DNA from: Luteimonas huabeiensis HB2 | GTDB lineage: Bacteria > Pseudomonadota > Gammaproteobacteria > Xanthomonadales > Xanthomonadaceae | Direction of reading: 5' to 3' | Assembly: GCF_000559025.1 (NCBI RefSeq) | Contig: NZ_JAAN01000045.1 | Coordinates: forward strand, 1-64,000 | Length of the DNA: 64,000 nucleotides | Shown: piece by piece, positions 1-10,639 of the stretch | Layout of the letters: each line of letters opens with the position of its first letter | Position numbering within the stretch: position 1 is the first letter of the stretch | Translations under genes and position numbers: made by a program | Notes under the pieces: model-generated | What the model was told of the DNA's origin: nothing | Seen by the model: the letters and a program-made list of their open reading frames with translations, nothing else | Database searches by the model: none

Positions 1-1368
1 GTTCGCGACCGCTGCGCGCATTTGCTCCAGGTTCACCGCGTCGGTGTCCTCGGTGCCCGCGGCGACGTTGACGATCTGCCGGGTGAGCCCGCTCGAGGCG
101 TCTCCGATCGAGACCGTGTTGTCGCGATCGGCCAGCGAGCCGGCGCCGAGCGCGACCGCGCCGTCCACCGGCGCCCACAGCCCGCTGTCCTCCTGCACGC
201 CCACGATGGCGCGGGAGCCGAGGGCGATCGAATCGGAGCCGTGCACCTCCGCGCCGGTGCCCATCGCGATGCTGTCCACATACAGGATCGGATCGCCTTC
301 GCCCCAGAAGTAGCCGTTCCAGACGGTCGCCTGGCCGATCGCGAGACTGTTTCGACCCGCGGCCCAGGAGCCGACGCCGATCGCGGTACTGTTCTGGTTG
401 TTGGCCATCGCACCGTTACCCACGGCGGTCGAACCCTCGGCCCAGGCGTTGCTGTTGCTGCCCAGCGCCACCGCGCCTTGCCGCAGCGCACGCGCCCCGG
501 AACCCATCGCGGTGGTGAAATCCGCCTCCGCCGATGCGCGATCGCCGATCGCCGTGGCGTCGTAGCCGGTCGCCTGCGTCGCGTAGCCGATCGACACCGA
601 ACGGATGCCGGTGGCTTCCGCCAGCCCGCCGATGGCGGTCGCGGCGTACTCGGTGGCCTGCGCGCCGCTGCCGAGCGCCGTGGCCAACCGGCCCGACGCC
701 CGCGTGCTGCGCAGGTCCTGGCCGGCGAAGCCGCTGCCCAGCTGATCCTCCAGCAAGTCGGCGATGCCACCGATGGCCACGGCCGACTTGCCCTCGCTTT
801 CGCTGCCGGCGCCGATGGCGGTGTTGAAATCCCCATGCGCCTGCGCGCCGGCGCCGAGCGCCGTGGCCGCCAGGCCGCCGGCCAGCGTCTGCTGGTCGAG
901 CACGACGCCGTAGGGATTGCCCTGGCTGTAATCCACCCGCAGCGCGCCGCCGAGCGCCGTCGACGAATCCGCCAGGGCGAGGCTGTCGCTGCCCACCGCC
1001 GTCGCCGATTCGGCATAGGCCACCGCACCGCCGCCCAGCGCGGTGGTGCCGTCGCCGATCGCCGAGGCCGCCTCGCCCGCGGCCAGCGCATTGTCGCCTT
1101 CGACCCAGGCGCCCGCGTCGCTGTCGGCGCTGCCGCTGGCCTGGAAGTAGTAGGCCATATCCGCCGCCGCCGGCGTCGCGTTGCCGGCCGCCTCGTGGAC
1201 GTCGGCACCGACGGCGGTGGCCTGCGCGTGCGCGAGCGCCGGTACCGCGAGCGCGCCGACCAGGATCGTCGCGCAGGTACGGCGGCCGCGGCGGGCGCCG
1301 GCGAGTTCGGAAGCCACCACCATCCGGCCCAGCGCGGCGTTCCAAAGGACCCTGTAGATTCTGTTCAT
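1..1368 (-). CDS. Trimeric autotransporter adhesin (YadA-like), 5' part only
   Basis: Surface adhesin of the type Vc secretion class, trimeric on the outer membrane. The 456 visible codons begin at an ATG at 1368 and run off the left edge, so the membrane anchor is not seen. The N-terminus MNRIYRVLWNAALGRMVV is a typical extended signal peptide region (ESPR), followed by a hydrophobic core and a likely cleavage site after Ala48 (ALAHA/QA). From about residue 100 the protein is built of YadA-head repeats of the AIGxGxxA type (for example AIGDGTTALGGGA, AMGSGARA, AIGVGSWA). The last visible part contains DAVNLEQM, the usual neck motif that joins head to stalk. The gene is divergent from the histidine kinase gene at 1580. 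Family assignment is firm; ligand and total length are unknown. Confidence 0.9.
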   Translation of the reverse strand, partial: MNRIYRVLWNAALGRMVVASELAGARRGRRTCATILVGALAVPALAHAQATAVGADVHEAAGNATPAAADMAYYFQASGSADSDAGAWVEGDNALAAGEAASAIGDGTTALGGGAVAYAESATAVGSDSLALADSSTALGGALRVDYSQGNPYGVVLDQQTLAGGLAATALGAGAQAHGDFNTAIGAGSESEGKSAVAIGGIADLLEDQLGSGFAGQDLRSTRASGRLATALGSGAQATEYAATAIGGLAEATGIRSVSIGYATQATGYDATAIGDRASAEADFTTAMGSGARALRQGAVALGSNSNAWAEGSTAVGNGAMANNQNSTAIGVGSWAAGRNSLAIGQATVWNGYFWGEGDPILYVDSIAMGTGAEVHGSDSIALGSRAIVGVQEDSGLWAPVDGAVALGAGSLADRDNTVSIGDASSGLTRQIVNVAAGTEDTDAVNLEQMRAAVAN

Positions 1369-1579
1369 CGAGAAGCTCTCCAGCATGACTTGAAAACGAG
1401 CAGGCGCCTGCCGCGGATCGGAATCCGCGCCATCAGCGTCCGTGTCTTGGCCCTGTCACCGAGAACAGGTAGGGCCATCCCCGCCGGCGACCGTACGAAA
1501 CCCGTCGGCGGCTTGTCACCCGCACCCTCTCGCCGGAAGATCACCGGCTTCTCACCGACCCAGGCCGGCAGGCGCGACG
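1369..1579. promoter_or_regulatory. Divergent intergenic region between adhesin and histidine kinase
   Basis: These 211 bases separate the 5' ends of the adhesin (minus) and the kinase (plus) and must hold both promoters. I could not identify a convincing -35/-10 pair or operator by eye. A ribosome-binding-like GAGAGCTTCTCG precedes the adhesin ATG. A longer reading frame for the kinase could start upstream in this stretch, but its first residues are of low-complexity shadow type. Confidence 0.4.
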
Positions 1580-2956
1580 ATGTTCAAGGCCCTCATCGGC
1601 TGGTTCGACCGGCTGCCCATTCCCGACGCCGTGGACAGGCGCAACGCCCGGGTGATCCAGGCGCTGCTGCTGTTCCTGGCGATCACGATCCCGGCCATGC
1701 TGCTGTTCGGGCTGGCGGTGTCGTGGCCGGTCCTGAGCCGCGGGCCGTTCCCGTGGCAGCTGGCGATCTCGCTCGGCTTCAGCCTGGGCATCGCGATGCT
1801 CGCGCTGGTGGGCGTGCGCATGATCCGCCGCGGCCGGTTCCGCCCAGCGGTGCGGATGCTGCTGGTGGTGTTGCTGGTCATGCTGTGCGTCAACGCCGCG
1901 GCGAACGGATTCGAGCGCCAGCTGCCCGACCAGCTCGCGCAGATGCTGGTGCTGATCCTCAGCGGCCTGGTGTTGGGGCGGCGGACGCTGTGGACGGTGT
2001 TCGCGGTTCTGCTGGCCGTCGTCGCGATCGGCGCCCTGCGCGATGCTTTCTCGCTGTTCGCCGACACCCCCCTGCGGGCGTTCTACAACGTGCCGCAGAC
2101 CGCCTTCAGCTACCTGCTGGTCGCGATCCTGATCGACCGTACCACCGAGGCGCTACGGGAAAGCCTGCGCGAATCCAACGCCCGCGGCACGCGGCTGGAG
2201 GCGGAGATGCGCGAGCGCGAGCGCACCCATGCGCAGCTCATCCATGCGCAGAAGAAGGAAATCACCGAACGCATGGCCGCGGGCGTCGCCCACGACGTCA
2301 ACAACATCTTCGCGGTGATCGCCGGCTTCGCCGCCGAGCGCCATCACGACGACGCCGGCAGCGATCGCGAACGGGCGATGCAGCTGGAACGCGGCCTCGA
2401 AGCGGTCGAGGCGGCGGCGCGGCGCGGCATGGCCACGAGTCGCCGGCTGCTGCGCTTCAACCGCCCCGACCGCGCCCAGCCCGAGCGCTTCGACGCCTCC
2501 GACGCCGCGCAGGCGCTGCGGCCGATGCTGGTTCAGCTGCTGGATGCCGGCATCGCGCTGCGGATCGAGCCTGCGCCGATGCCCACGCCGATCGAGTTCG
2601 ACCGCAGCGAATTCGAGCTCATGCTGCTCAATTTCGCCTCCAACACGCGCGATGCCATCGAGGGCGAGGGCCGGTTCTCGATCCGCATCGGCCGCGAGGG
2701 CGCGATGGTCCGCATCGACATCGCCGACGACGGCCCCGGCATGCCGGAGGCGGTGCTCCGGCGCGTGTTCGAGCCGTTCTTCAGCACCAAGCCGGCCGAG
2801 AGCGGGACCGGGCTGGGACTGGCCGTGGTGCACGACCTGGTGCGCAAGGCCGGGGGCGACATCTCGGTGGCGTCCCAGCCCGGCACGGGCACCGCGTTCG
2901 CGGTCCGCCTGCCGCTGGCCGGCGCCACCGGCGGCCGGGATCAGGCGAGGATGTAG
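1580..2956 (+). CDS. Membrane sensor histidine kinase
   Basis: Inner-membrane sensor kinase of a two-component system, 458 residues. Residues 25-185 contain about five or six hydrophobic segments without a large periplasmic loop, so it probably senses a membrane or intracellular cue. A charged helical linker (about 190-228) leads to the H-box, with the likely phospho-acceptor His238 in AGVAHDVNNIFAV. The ATP-binding domain follows, with N-box NFASNTRDAIE, G1 box DDGPGMPEAV, F-box EPFFSTK and G2 box GTGLGLAVV. The start chosen is the ATG before FKALIGWF; upstream in-frame codons look non-coding. The 3' end overlaps by 16 bp the convergent response regulator gene, its likely partner. Target genes are unknown; the divergent adhesin is a candidate. 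Confidence 0.9.
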   Translation: MFKALIGWFDRLPIPDAVDRRNARVIQALLLFLAITIPAMLLFGLAVSWPVLSRGPFPWQLAISLGFSLGIAMLALVGVRMIRRGRFRPAVRMLLVVLLVMLCVNAAANGFERQLPDQLAQMLVLILSGLVLGRRTLWTVFAVLLAVVAIGALRDAFSLFADTPLRAFYNVPQTAFSYLLVAILIDRTTEALRESLRESNARGTRLEAEMRERERTHAQLIHAQKKEITERMAAGVAHDVNNIFAVIAGFAAERHHDDAGSDRERAMQLERGLEAVEAAARRGMATSRRLLRFNRPDRAQPERFDASDAAQALRPMLVQLLDAGIALRIEPAPMPTPIEFDRSEFELMLLNFASNTRDAIEGEGRFSIRIGREGAMVRIDIADDGPGMPEAVLRRVFEPFFSTKPAESGTGLGLAVVHDLVRKAGGDISVASQPGTGTAFAVRLPLAGATGGRDQARM

Positions 2957-3639
2957 CCGTGCCCGTGCACCGCGGAAAGCGACAGCGGCACGCCGCAACG
3001 CTTGAGCACCTTGCTTCGCAGCCGGTGGATCATCGAGTCGAGGCGGTGGGCGTCGAATTCGTACACCTGGTCGGTCAGCGCGGCGATCAGCTCCTCCCGC
3101 TCGACCAGCAGCCCGCGCCGCTCGAACAGCTTCGCGCACAGCTTGCGCTCGCTGGCGGTCAGCGCCACTGCGGCGCCGGAAGCGGCGATCAGCCGCCACC
3201 CGTCCGCGGACAATGCCCAATCGCGGATCGTCGGCTGCGGCGCCTCCCCGCCGAGCCGGCGCGAGACGCTGTGCAGGGTGGCGGCGAGCAGATCGATCTC
3301 GACCGGCTTGGTCAGATACGCGTCCGCGCCCTCGCTCAACCCGCGCACCTTGTCCTGCGTTTCCATGCGGCTGGTCAGCATCACCACGCCGATGCGGTGG
3401 TGGTGCGCGTGCAGGTCCCGGGCGATGCTGAATCCGTCGCGGTCGGGGAGGCCGACGTCGACGACCGCCAGATCCACCGTGCCCGCGCGCACGCGGCGCT
3501 CCAGCGCCGCGGCGGTCCCCAGCCCCTCGGCATCGAAGCCGAACCGCCGCAGCCCCGGCAGCAGGATGCCGTCGCGCAGCATCGCGTCGTCTTCCAGAAC
3601 GACCACGCGCAGAGCGGAATGGGCGGCGGGGAGCTTCAT
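2941..3639 (-). CDS. OmpR/PhoB-family response regulator
   Basis: DNA-binding response regulator of 232 residues. The receiver domain (about 10-125) shows the acidic pair Glu16/Asp17-Asp18 (VVVLEDDAM), the phospho-acceptor Asp61 in LAVVDVGLPD, the switch Thr/Ser in VMLTS and Lys111 in AYLTKPVE. The C-terminal winged helix (about 135-230) ends with RLRSKV and VHGHGYIL, typical of the OmpR/PhoB effector domain. It is transcribed towards the histidine kinase gene and shares 16 bp with its 3' end, instead of the usual co-directional operon. The pairing is inferred from proximity. The start ATG at 3639 is followed by KLPAAHSA; a slightly internal start is possible but not supported by another ATG. 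Confidence 0.9.
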   Translation of the reverse strand: MKLPAAHSALRVVVLEDDAMLRDGILLPGLRRFGFDAEGLGTAAALERRVRAGTVDLAVVDVGLPDRDGFSIARDLHAHHHRIGVVMLTSRMETQDKVRGLSEGADAYLTKPVEIDLLAATLHSVSRRLGGEAPQPTIRDWALSADGWRLIAASGAAVALTASERKLCAKLFERRGLLVEREELIAALTDQVYEFDAHRLDSMIHRLRSKVLKRCGVPLSLSAVHGHGYILA

Positions 3640-3718
3640 GTCTCGGGCAGGAGCCGGCGGGCCGCCGATGCTAGCGCAGATCGGGCGGCGCGGTGGCCGC
3701 GCCGCCCGATCGCCCGCC

Positions 3719-5044
3719 TCAGCCCTCGTAGGCGCGCTCGCCGTGGGAGACGATGTCCAGGCCCTGGCGCTCGTCCTCCTCCGACACCCGCAGGCCCACC
3801 AGCAGCCGCACGACGAGCATCGCCAGCGAGGTCACCACCGCGCACCAGCCGACGGTGAACAGCACGCTGACCAGCTGCACCCAGACCTGCGCGCCGATGG
3901 CGAGGCCGGCCTCGGTGCCGCCGAGCGACTGCGCGCTGAAGACGCCGGTGAGCAGGGCGCCGACGATGCCGCCGATGCCGTGCACGCCGAACACGTCGAG
4001 GCTGTCGTCGGCGCGCAGCAGGCGCTTGAGGCCGTTGACGCCCCATACGCACAGCGCGCCGGCGGCCAGGCCGATGACGATCGCGCCGATCGGCCCGACG
4101 GTACCGGCGGCCGGGGTGACGCCGACCAGGCCCGCGACCGCGCCGGAGGCGCCGCCCAGCGCCGAGGGCCGCTTCTTGGCGATCGCCTCGACCAGGCTCC
4201 AGGCGACCACGCCGGCCGCCGTCGCGACCATGGTGTTGAGCATCGCCAGCGACGCGCTGGCGTCGGCGGCGAGCGCGGAGCCGGCGTTGAAGCCGAACCA
4301 GCCCACCCACAGCAGCGAGGCGCCGACGAAGGTGAAGGGCACGCTGTGCGGCTTGATCGGCTCGCGGCCGTAGCCCAGCCGCTTGCCGAGGAAGTAGGCG
4401 CCGACCAGGCCGGCGACGCCGGCGTTGATGTGCACCACGGTGCCGCCGGCGAAGTCGATCACCCCGCGATGGGCGAGGAAGCCGCCCTCTCCGCTCCACA
4501 CCATGTGCACCATCGGCAGGTAGGCGAAGGTCACCCACAGCACCGCGAACAGCAGCACCGCGGTGAACTTGATGCGCTCGGCGAAGGAGCCCACCACCAG
4601 CGCGGTGGTGATGCCGGCGAAGGTGGACTGGAAGGCGACGAACAGGAATTCGGGCAGCCCGCCGGCGTCGGTCTCGGCGGCGATGCCGCGCAGGAACGCC
4701 TTCTCGGTGAACGAGCCGAAGAACGCGTTGCCGTCGGTGAACGCCGCGCTGTAGCCGTAGGCGACCCACACCAGGATCACCACGCAGTAGACCACCAGCA
4801 CCTGCATCAGCACCGACAGCACGTTCTTCTGCCGCACCATGCCGCCGTAGAACAGCGCCAGGCCGGGCACCACCATCAGCAGCACCAGCAGGGTCGAGGT
4901 CAGCATCCAGGCGACGTTGCCGCTGTCGAACGCGGGGGCCGCGGCCGCGGCGGCATCCTGCGCGAAGGCGGCGCCGCTGGCCGACAGCGCGAACGCGGCC
5001 GTCAGCGCGCGCAGGGCGACGCCGGAAGGGGTCGGAAGGCTCAT
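3719..5044 (-). CDS. amtB: Ammonium transporter AmtB
   Basis: Inner-membrane ammonium channel of the Amt/MEP/Rh family, 441 residues, usual length. The N-terminus has a cleavable signal peptide (cleavage near AAFA/QDAA), then about eleven membrane helices. The pore twin histidines are visible in VVHINAGVAG and DVFGVHGIGG, and GLALFYGGMVR is the family signature of helix 1-2. I place the start at the ATG at 5044 (MSLPTPSG), preceded by GGAGAA. The gene lies 19 bp downstream of glnK, forming the conserved glnK-amtB pair in which GlnK plugs the channel when nitrogen is sufficient. A co-transcribed unit is likely. Function is secure by family. Confidence 0.95.
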   Translation of the reverse strand: MSLPTPSGVALRALTAAFALSASGAAFAQDAAAAAAPAFDSGNVAWMLTSTLLVLLMVVPGLALFYGGMVRQKNVLSVLMQVLVVYCVVILVWVAYGYSAAFTDGNAFFGSFTEKAFLRGIAAETDAGGLPEFLFVAFQSTFAGITTALVVGSFAERIKFTAVLLFAVLWVTFAYLPMVHMVWSGEGGFLAHRGVIDFAGGTVVHINAGVAGLVGAYFLGKRLGYGREPIKPHSVPFTFVGASLLWVGWFGFNAGSALAADASASLAMLNTMVATAAGVVAWSLVEAIAKKRPSALGGASGAVAGLVGVTPAAGTVGPIGAIVIGLAAGALCVWGVNGLKRLLRADDSLDVFGVHGIGGIVGALLTGVFSAQSLGGTEAGLAIGAQVWVQLVSVLFTVGWCAVVTSLAMLVVRLLVGLRVSEEDERQGLDIVSHGERAYEG

Positions 5045-5063
5045 GGGTCGGTTCTCCTGGCGG

Positions 5064-7455
<2,392 letters not shown>

Positions 7456-7498
7456 CGGGAACTCGAGCTCCGGGGAAGGGAATGGCGCAGGAAGACAA

Positions 7499-7513
7499 GC
7501 AATCCCCGTGCCA
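7499..7513 (-). promoter_or_regulatory. Sigma-54 promoter of glnA
   Basis: On the minus strand the sequence reads TGGCACGGGGATTGC, a complete match to the -24/-12 consensus TGGCAC-N5-TTGC, with T following. The expected transcription start is about 12 bases downstream, near 7487, giving a leader of roughly 32 bases before the glnA ATG at 7455. RpoN promoters need an enhancer-binding protein; two fitting sites lie upstream. Confidence 0.9.
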
Positions 7514-7563
7514 ACCGCAAGTCGTTGATTTCAGGAGCGCACGGGAGCTCTCCGGCGCACATT

Positions 7564-7580
7564 TGCACAAGAGCGGTGCA
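7564..7580 (-). promoter_or_regulatory. NtrC-type binding site, proximal
   Basis: The minus strand reads TGCACCGCTCTTGTGCA, matching the 17-bp NtrC palindrome TGCACC-N5-GGTGCA except for one base. Its centre is about 85 bp upstream of the predicted glnA start point, a normal enhancer position. It also lies within the uppP upstream region. Confidence 0.8.
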
Positions 7581-7595
7581 CCATTGCGCGCGCCC

Positions 7596-7612
7596 CGCAC
7601 CACTAAGGTGCA
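7596..7612 (-). promoter_or_regulatory. NtrC-type binding site, distal
   Basis: The minus strand reads TGCACCTTAGTGGTGCG, matching the NtrC palindrome except for the last base. The centre lies 32 bp (about three helical turns) from the proximal site, the spacing seen for cooperative NtrC dimers at enteric glnA. Binding itself is inferred. Confidence 0.8.
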
Positions 7613-7689
7613 AGGCGGCGCACCCGGCCCGCGGGGTCCCGTTCTCGCCGGTCGCGTATCCTTGCGCCTCGCTCCCCGCCTGCCCGCCC

Positions 7690-8487
7690 GTGTCCGACCT
7701 GCTCTCCGCCCTGCTGCTGGGCATCATCGAAGGCCTCACCGAGTTCCTCCCCGTCTCCAGCACCGGGCATCTGCTGATCGCCCAGCACTGGCTGGGCGCG
7801 CGCTCGGACTTCTTCAACATCGTCATCCAGGCCGGCGCGATCCTCGCCGTCACCCTGGTGTTCCGGCAGCGGCTGTGGCGCCTGGCGACGGGCCTGCACC
7901 AGCCGGACCAGCGCGACTACGCGATGAAGCTGGCGGTGGCGTTCCTGGTGACCGCAGTGGTCGGCCTGCCGGTACGCCTGGCCGGCTGGGAACTGCCGGA
8001 GACGGTGACCCCGATCGCCTGGGCGCTGGTGCTGGGCGGGCTGTGGATGCTCATGGCCGAGCGCGTGGCCGAACGCCGCGGCGACGACAGCGCCTCGGTC
8101 ACCTGGAAGGTCGCGATCCTGGTCGGCCTGGCGCAGGTGGTGGCCGGCGTGTTCCCCGGCACCTCGCGCTCGGCGGCGGCGATCTTCATGGCGATGCTGG
8201 CGGGGCTGTCGCGGCGCTCGGCGGCGACCGAATTCGTGTTCCTGGTCGGCATCCCGACCATGTTCGCCGCCAGCGGCTATGCCTTCCTGGAACTGTGGGC
8301 CGAGCAGGGCCTGGCCGGCGAGGCCTGGGACGAAGTCGCGGTCGCGTTCCTCGCCGCCAGCGCGACCGGCTTCGTGGTGGTGAAGTGGCTGCTGGGCTAC
8401 ATCAAGCAGCACCGCTACACCGGCTTCGCGCTCTACCGCATCGCCCTCGGCGGCCTGCTGCTGCTGTTCATGCCCTCGGGCAGCTGA
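7690..8487 (+). CDS. uppP: Undecaprenyl-diphosphatase UppP/BacA
   Basis: Integral membrane phosphatase that converts undecaprenyl pyrophosphate to the monophosphate, recycling the lipid carrier for peptidoglycan and O-antigen; loss gives bacitracin sensitivity in other bacteria. Length is 265 residues, as usual. The first signature EGLTEFLPVSSTGHLLI (14-30) contains the conserved glutamates and His27. The second signature is PGTSRSAA (156-163) with the conserved arginine. The start is a GTG at 7690 (VSDLLSAL); the upstream frame encodes nothing recognisable. The gene is divergent from glnA, and the NtrC-type sites lie within its upstream region, which could couple the two but may be incidental. 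Confidence 0.95.
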   Translation: MSDLLSALLLGIIEGLTEFLPVSSTGHLLIAQHWLGARSDFFNIVIQAGAILAVTLVFRQRLWRLATGLHQPDQRDYAMKLAVAFLVTAVVGLPVRLAGWELPETVTPIAWALVLGGLWMLMAERVAERRGDDSASVTWKVAILVGLAQVVAGVFPGTSRSAAAIFMAMLAGLSRRSAATEFVFLVGIPTMFAASGYAFLELWAEQGLAGEAWDEVAVAFLAASATGFVVVKWLLGYIKQHRYTGFALYRIALGGLLLLFMPSGS

Positions 8488-8590
8488 TCGCCCCGCAATT
8501 CCGCCGGCCGACGCCGAGGCCGCAGCCGGCGCGCGCAACCCCACGCGCGCATCTGATACGTTCGCACGCGCCCCTGTCCCGGAGACGCGC

Positions 8591-9418
8591 ATGCGCCGCC
8601 TCGCCCTGATCGCCGCCCTGCCCCTCGCCCTCGCCGCCTGCCAGGCCGAATCCCCGGCCGATCCGCCCGCGGACGCCCCGTCCACCGAGACCGCGACCCC
8701 GGGCCCGCGGACCGCCGAGCGCGCGACGCCCGAACTGTCCGCCTACCACTGGCGGCTGACCGAAGCGCACGATGCGCACGGCCGTCGTCTCGACGCCCTG
8801 TTCGTGGACGGCGCCGAACCGCTCACCATCGACTTCGCGAACGGCCACCTGGGACTGTCGGGCGGCTGCAACCGCGGCAGCGCAGCCTACGCCGTGGAAG
8901 GCGACACCCTGCGCGTGCAGCAGTTCGTCAGCACCCAGATGGCCTGCGCCGACACCCGGCTGATGGCGCTGGACACCGCCGCCGCGGACGCCCTGCAAGG
9001 CAGTGCCGAGATCCGCCGCGAGCCCGCCGCTGGCGACCGCCCGCCGCAGCTCACGCTGGCCGGCACGCAGGGCACCCTGGTCTTCATCGGCGAGCCCACC
9101 GCCGAAACCCGCTACGGCGGCCCCGGCGAAATCGTGTTCCTGGAGATCGCACCGGAGCGCGTGGCCTGCCAGCACCCGCTGATCCCCGACCACCGCTGCC
9201 TGCAGGTGCGCGACGTCCGCTACGACGGCCAGGGCCTGCGAGTGGGCGAGCCGGGCGAGTGGCGGCCCCTGTACGAGGAGATCGAGGGCTATACCCACGA
9301 ACCCGGCGTGCGCAACGTGCTGCGGCTCAAGCGCTTCGAACGCCCCGACGCCCCCGCCGACGCCTCGTCGTCCGCCTACGTGCTGGACATGACGGTGGAG
9401 ACGGAGGCGGTTCGGTAG
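8591..9418 (+). CDS. META/DUF4377 domain lipoprotein
   Basis: Predicted outer-membrane or periplasmic lipoprotein of 275 residues. The signal peptide ends in the lipobox LALAAC with Cys17, followed by an acidic and proline-rich linker. Residues about 45-165 form a META (HslJ-like) domain, recognisable from LSAYHWRLTEA, the GGCNRGS loop and MACADTRLMALD. Residues about 175-270 match DUF4377, with VACQHPLIPDHRCLQVRDV and EPGVRNVLRLKR. Fusions of these two domains occur in Xanthomonadaceae; HslJ is linked to heat and novobiocin response in E. coli, but the role here is unknown. The gene stands alone between uppP and an IS remnant; the ATG at 8591 follows GGAGACGCGC. Confidence 0.85.
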   Translation: MRRLALIAALPLALAACQAESPADPPADAPSTETATPGPRTAERATPELSAYHWRLTEAHDAHGRRLDALFVDGAEPLTIDFANGHLGLSGGCNRGSAAYAVEGDTLRVQQFVSTQMACADTRLMALDTAAADALQGSAEIRREPAAGDRPPQLTLAGTQGTLVFIGEPTAETRYGGPGEIVFLEIAPERVACQHPLIPDHRCLQVRDVRYDGQGLRVGEPGEWRPLYEEIEGYTHEPGVRNVLRLKRFERPDAPADASSSAYVLDMTVETEAVR

Positions 9419-9489
9419 TAGGTACGGGATCGCAATCCGTTATACGCCACGCATGCCTTTGCGCACGGAGCGTGAGACAGTGTGTTTGT

Positions 9490-10180
9490 GTTGAGTATTT
9501 ATCCGACAGTCCGCCCCCCTCATAGCTTCCTGAGGGGCGGACACCTGGGTCTTCAGTAGATTGGCGGTTACCACACCGTCCAAACCGAGCCGGAGAACCC
9601 AGATGTCCGCTTAATCCCAGCGCACCAAGCGCAAGCTCTCGCTGGCCTTCGCCAAGGTCTACACCAGCAAGACGCCGGTGACCGCCGCCGATACCCTGTA
9701 CGAGCGCGTGCTGCCGTTCTACGAGGCGCTCGACGTGCCGGTGCGGGCGATCCTGACCGACAACGCCCGCGAGTTCTGCGGAAAGCCCGACAGCCATCCC
9801 TACGAGCTGCTGCTGGCCTTGGAGGGCATCGAGCATCGCACTACCAAGATCGCCACCCCGCGCACCAACGGATTCGTCGAGCGCATGAACCGTACGCTGC
9901 TGGACGAGTGCTTCCGCGTCGCAGGGCGCCAGACCTGGTACATCACCCCCACCGAGATCCAGCGCGACCTCGATACCTTCCTGCGCTACTACAACCTCTA
10001 ACGCAGCCATCAGGGCTACCTCCTCAAGAGCCGCACGCCGGCTCAAGCCCTGCGCGAGGCGCTCAAGCGCAAGGCCCTGCCACCGATCGTTCCAGAGCCC
10101 GAGCAGACAACCGAAAACGAAGCTGAGAAACTCATCGCCTGACCGCCGCTACCGACGGCCCAGTGTCGGGTAATTACTCA
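9490..10180 (+). mobile_element. Internally deleted IS (IS481/IS3-like) with both ends
   Basis: A 691-bp element is bounded by imperfect terminal inverted repeats: TGAGTATTTATCCGACA at the left and TGTCGGGTAATTACTCA at the right (15 of 17 bases pair). Inside is a transposase remnant of the IS481-like DDE class. The element has lost most of the N-terminal half of the transposase gene but keeps both ends, so it could be moved only in trans. I see no clear target-site duplication in the flanks (TTTGTGT against ACTTGTA). It lies next to the candidate immunity gene of the Rhs locus. Confidence 0.8.
9603..10142 (+). pseudogene. Transposase fragment, IS481-like
   Basis: The frame starts ATG-TCC-GCT and meets a TAA after three codons, then reads SQRTKRKLSLAF directly into the C-terminal integrase core. 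The recognisable core runs from KVYTSKTPVTAADTLY through RAILTDNAREFCG (one catalytic Asp) and TPRTNGFVERMNRTLLDE (catalytic Glu) to LDTFLRYYNL. A second in-frame TAA at 9999-10001 interrupts the conserved RSHQGY tail, after which the frame stays open to 10142. The first catalytic Asp region and the helix-turn-helix part are missing. With an internal deletion and two nonsense codons, it cannot make a working transposase. Confidence 0.85.
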
Positions 10181-10249
10181 ACTTGTACGCCCCGCACCGT
10201 GCGGAGCTTCGGTGTTCTTACAGCGCAGCGTGGCAGATCAAGACCAGCC

Positions 10250-10639
10250 CTACGGTTCCTGCATCATCGTTGAACTAGGGTCGTTCTCGACAAGCGTTCC
10301 CAGATCAAATTTCCTGCTGTATGAGCTACGGCTACTGATGGTGACTTCATCCGAGCGAAAATTGCGGCCATCTTCGCATTCAGCCACGAAGTAGTAGGAT
10401 TTCGGCCTCGGGCCAGCAACAACCATCATTGTTGTAGAGAAGTCAGCAGGGATATCCCTTGTTGGCGACTGCTCACCCGTCTCGGCTGAAACCATGCCAA
10501 GTTGGCACGGCTCACCCTGTTTATCCGCCAACCCCGGCGCTGGCACTGAGCCAGACACCCGAATAATCATATCGCCACCGAAGGCCGTGCATCCCGTGAC
10601 CATCAATCCGCCCATGAAAATTGGCAGCGCCATCTTCAT
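10250..10639 (-). CDS. Small lipoprotein, candidate immunity protein of the Rhs toxin
   Basis: A 129-residue lipoprotein with signal [17 protein letters not shown], where Cys17 follows the lipobox. No family is recognised; the mature part is a short, probably beta-rich domain with cysteines in EPCQLG and VAECEDG. The ATG at 10639 overlaps the TGA of the preceding Rhs gene (ATGA), which also favours this start over one nine bases upstream. Direct coupling to a toxin-tail gene, low GC shared with that tail, and export to the periplasm make an immunity role plausible. This is inference from context, not homology. Confidence 0.7.
   Translation of the reverse strand: MKMALPIFMGGLMVTGCTAFGGDMIIRVSGSVPAPGLADKQGEPCQLGMVSAETGEQSPTRDIPADFSTTMMVVAGPRPKSYYFVAECEDGRNFRSDEVTISSRSSYSRKFDLGTLVENDPSSTMMQEP

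Noticed and set aside
33-1345. Arg/Pro/Gly-rich open frames on the minus strand over the adhesin
   Set aside because: They are other frames of the adhesin gene; the third minus frame gives a coherent ESPR, signal peptide and YadA head repeats.
22-3858. A 1278-codon plus-strand open frame at the left edge
   Set aside because: Its translation is compositionally biased, spans three genes in both orientations and shows no domain.
9483-10187. Target-site duplication of the IS remnant
   Set aside because: The flanks TTTGTGT and ACTTGTA share no convincing direct repeat directly at the ends.
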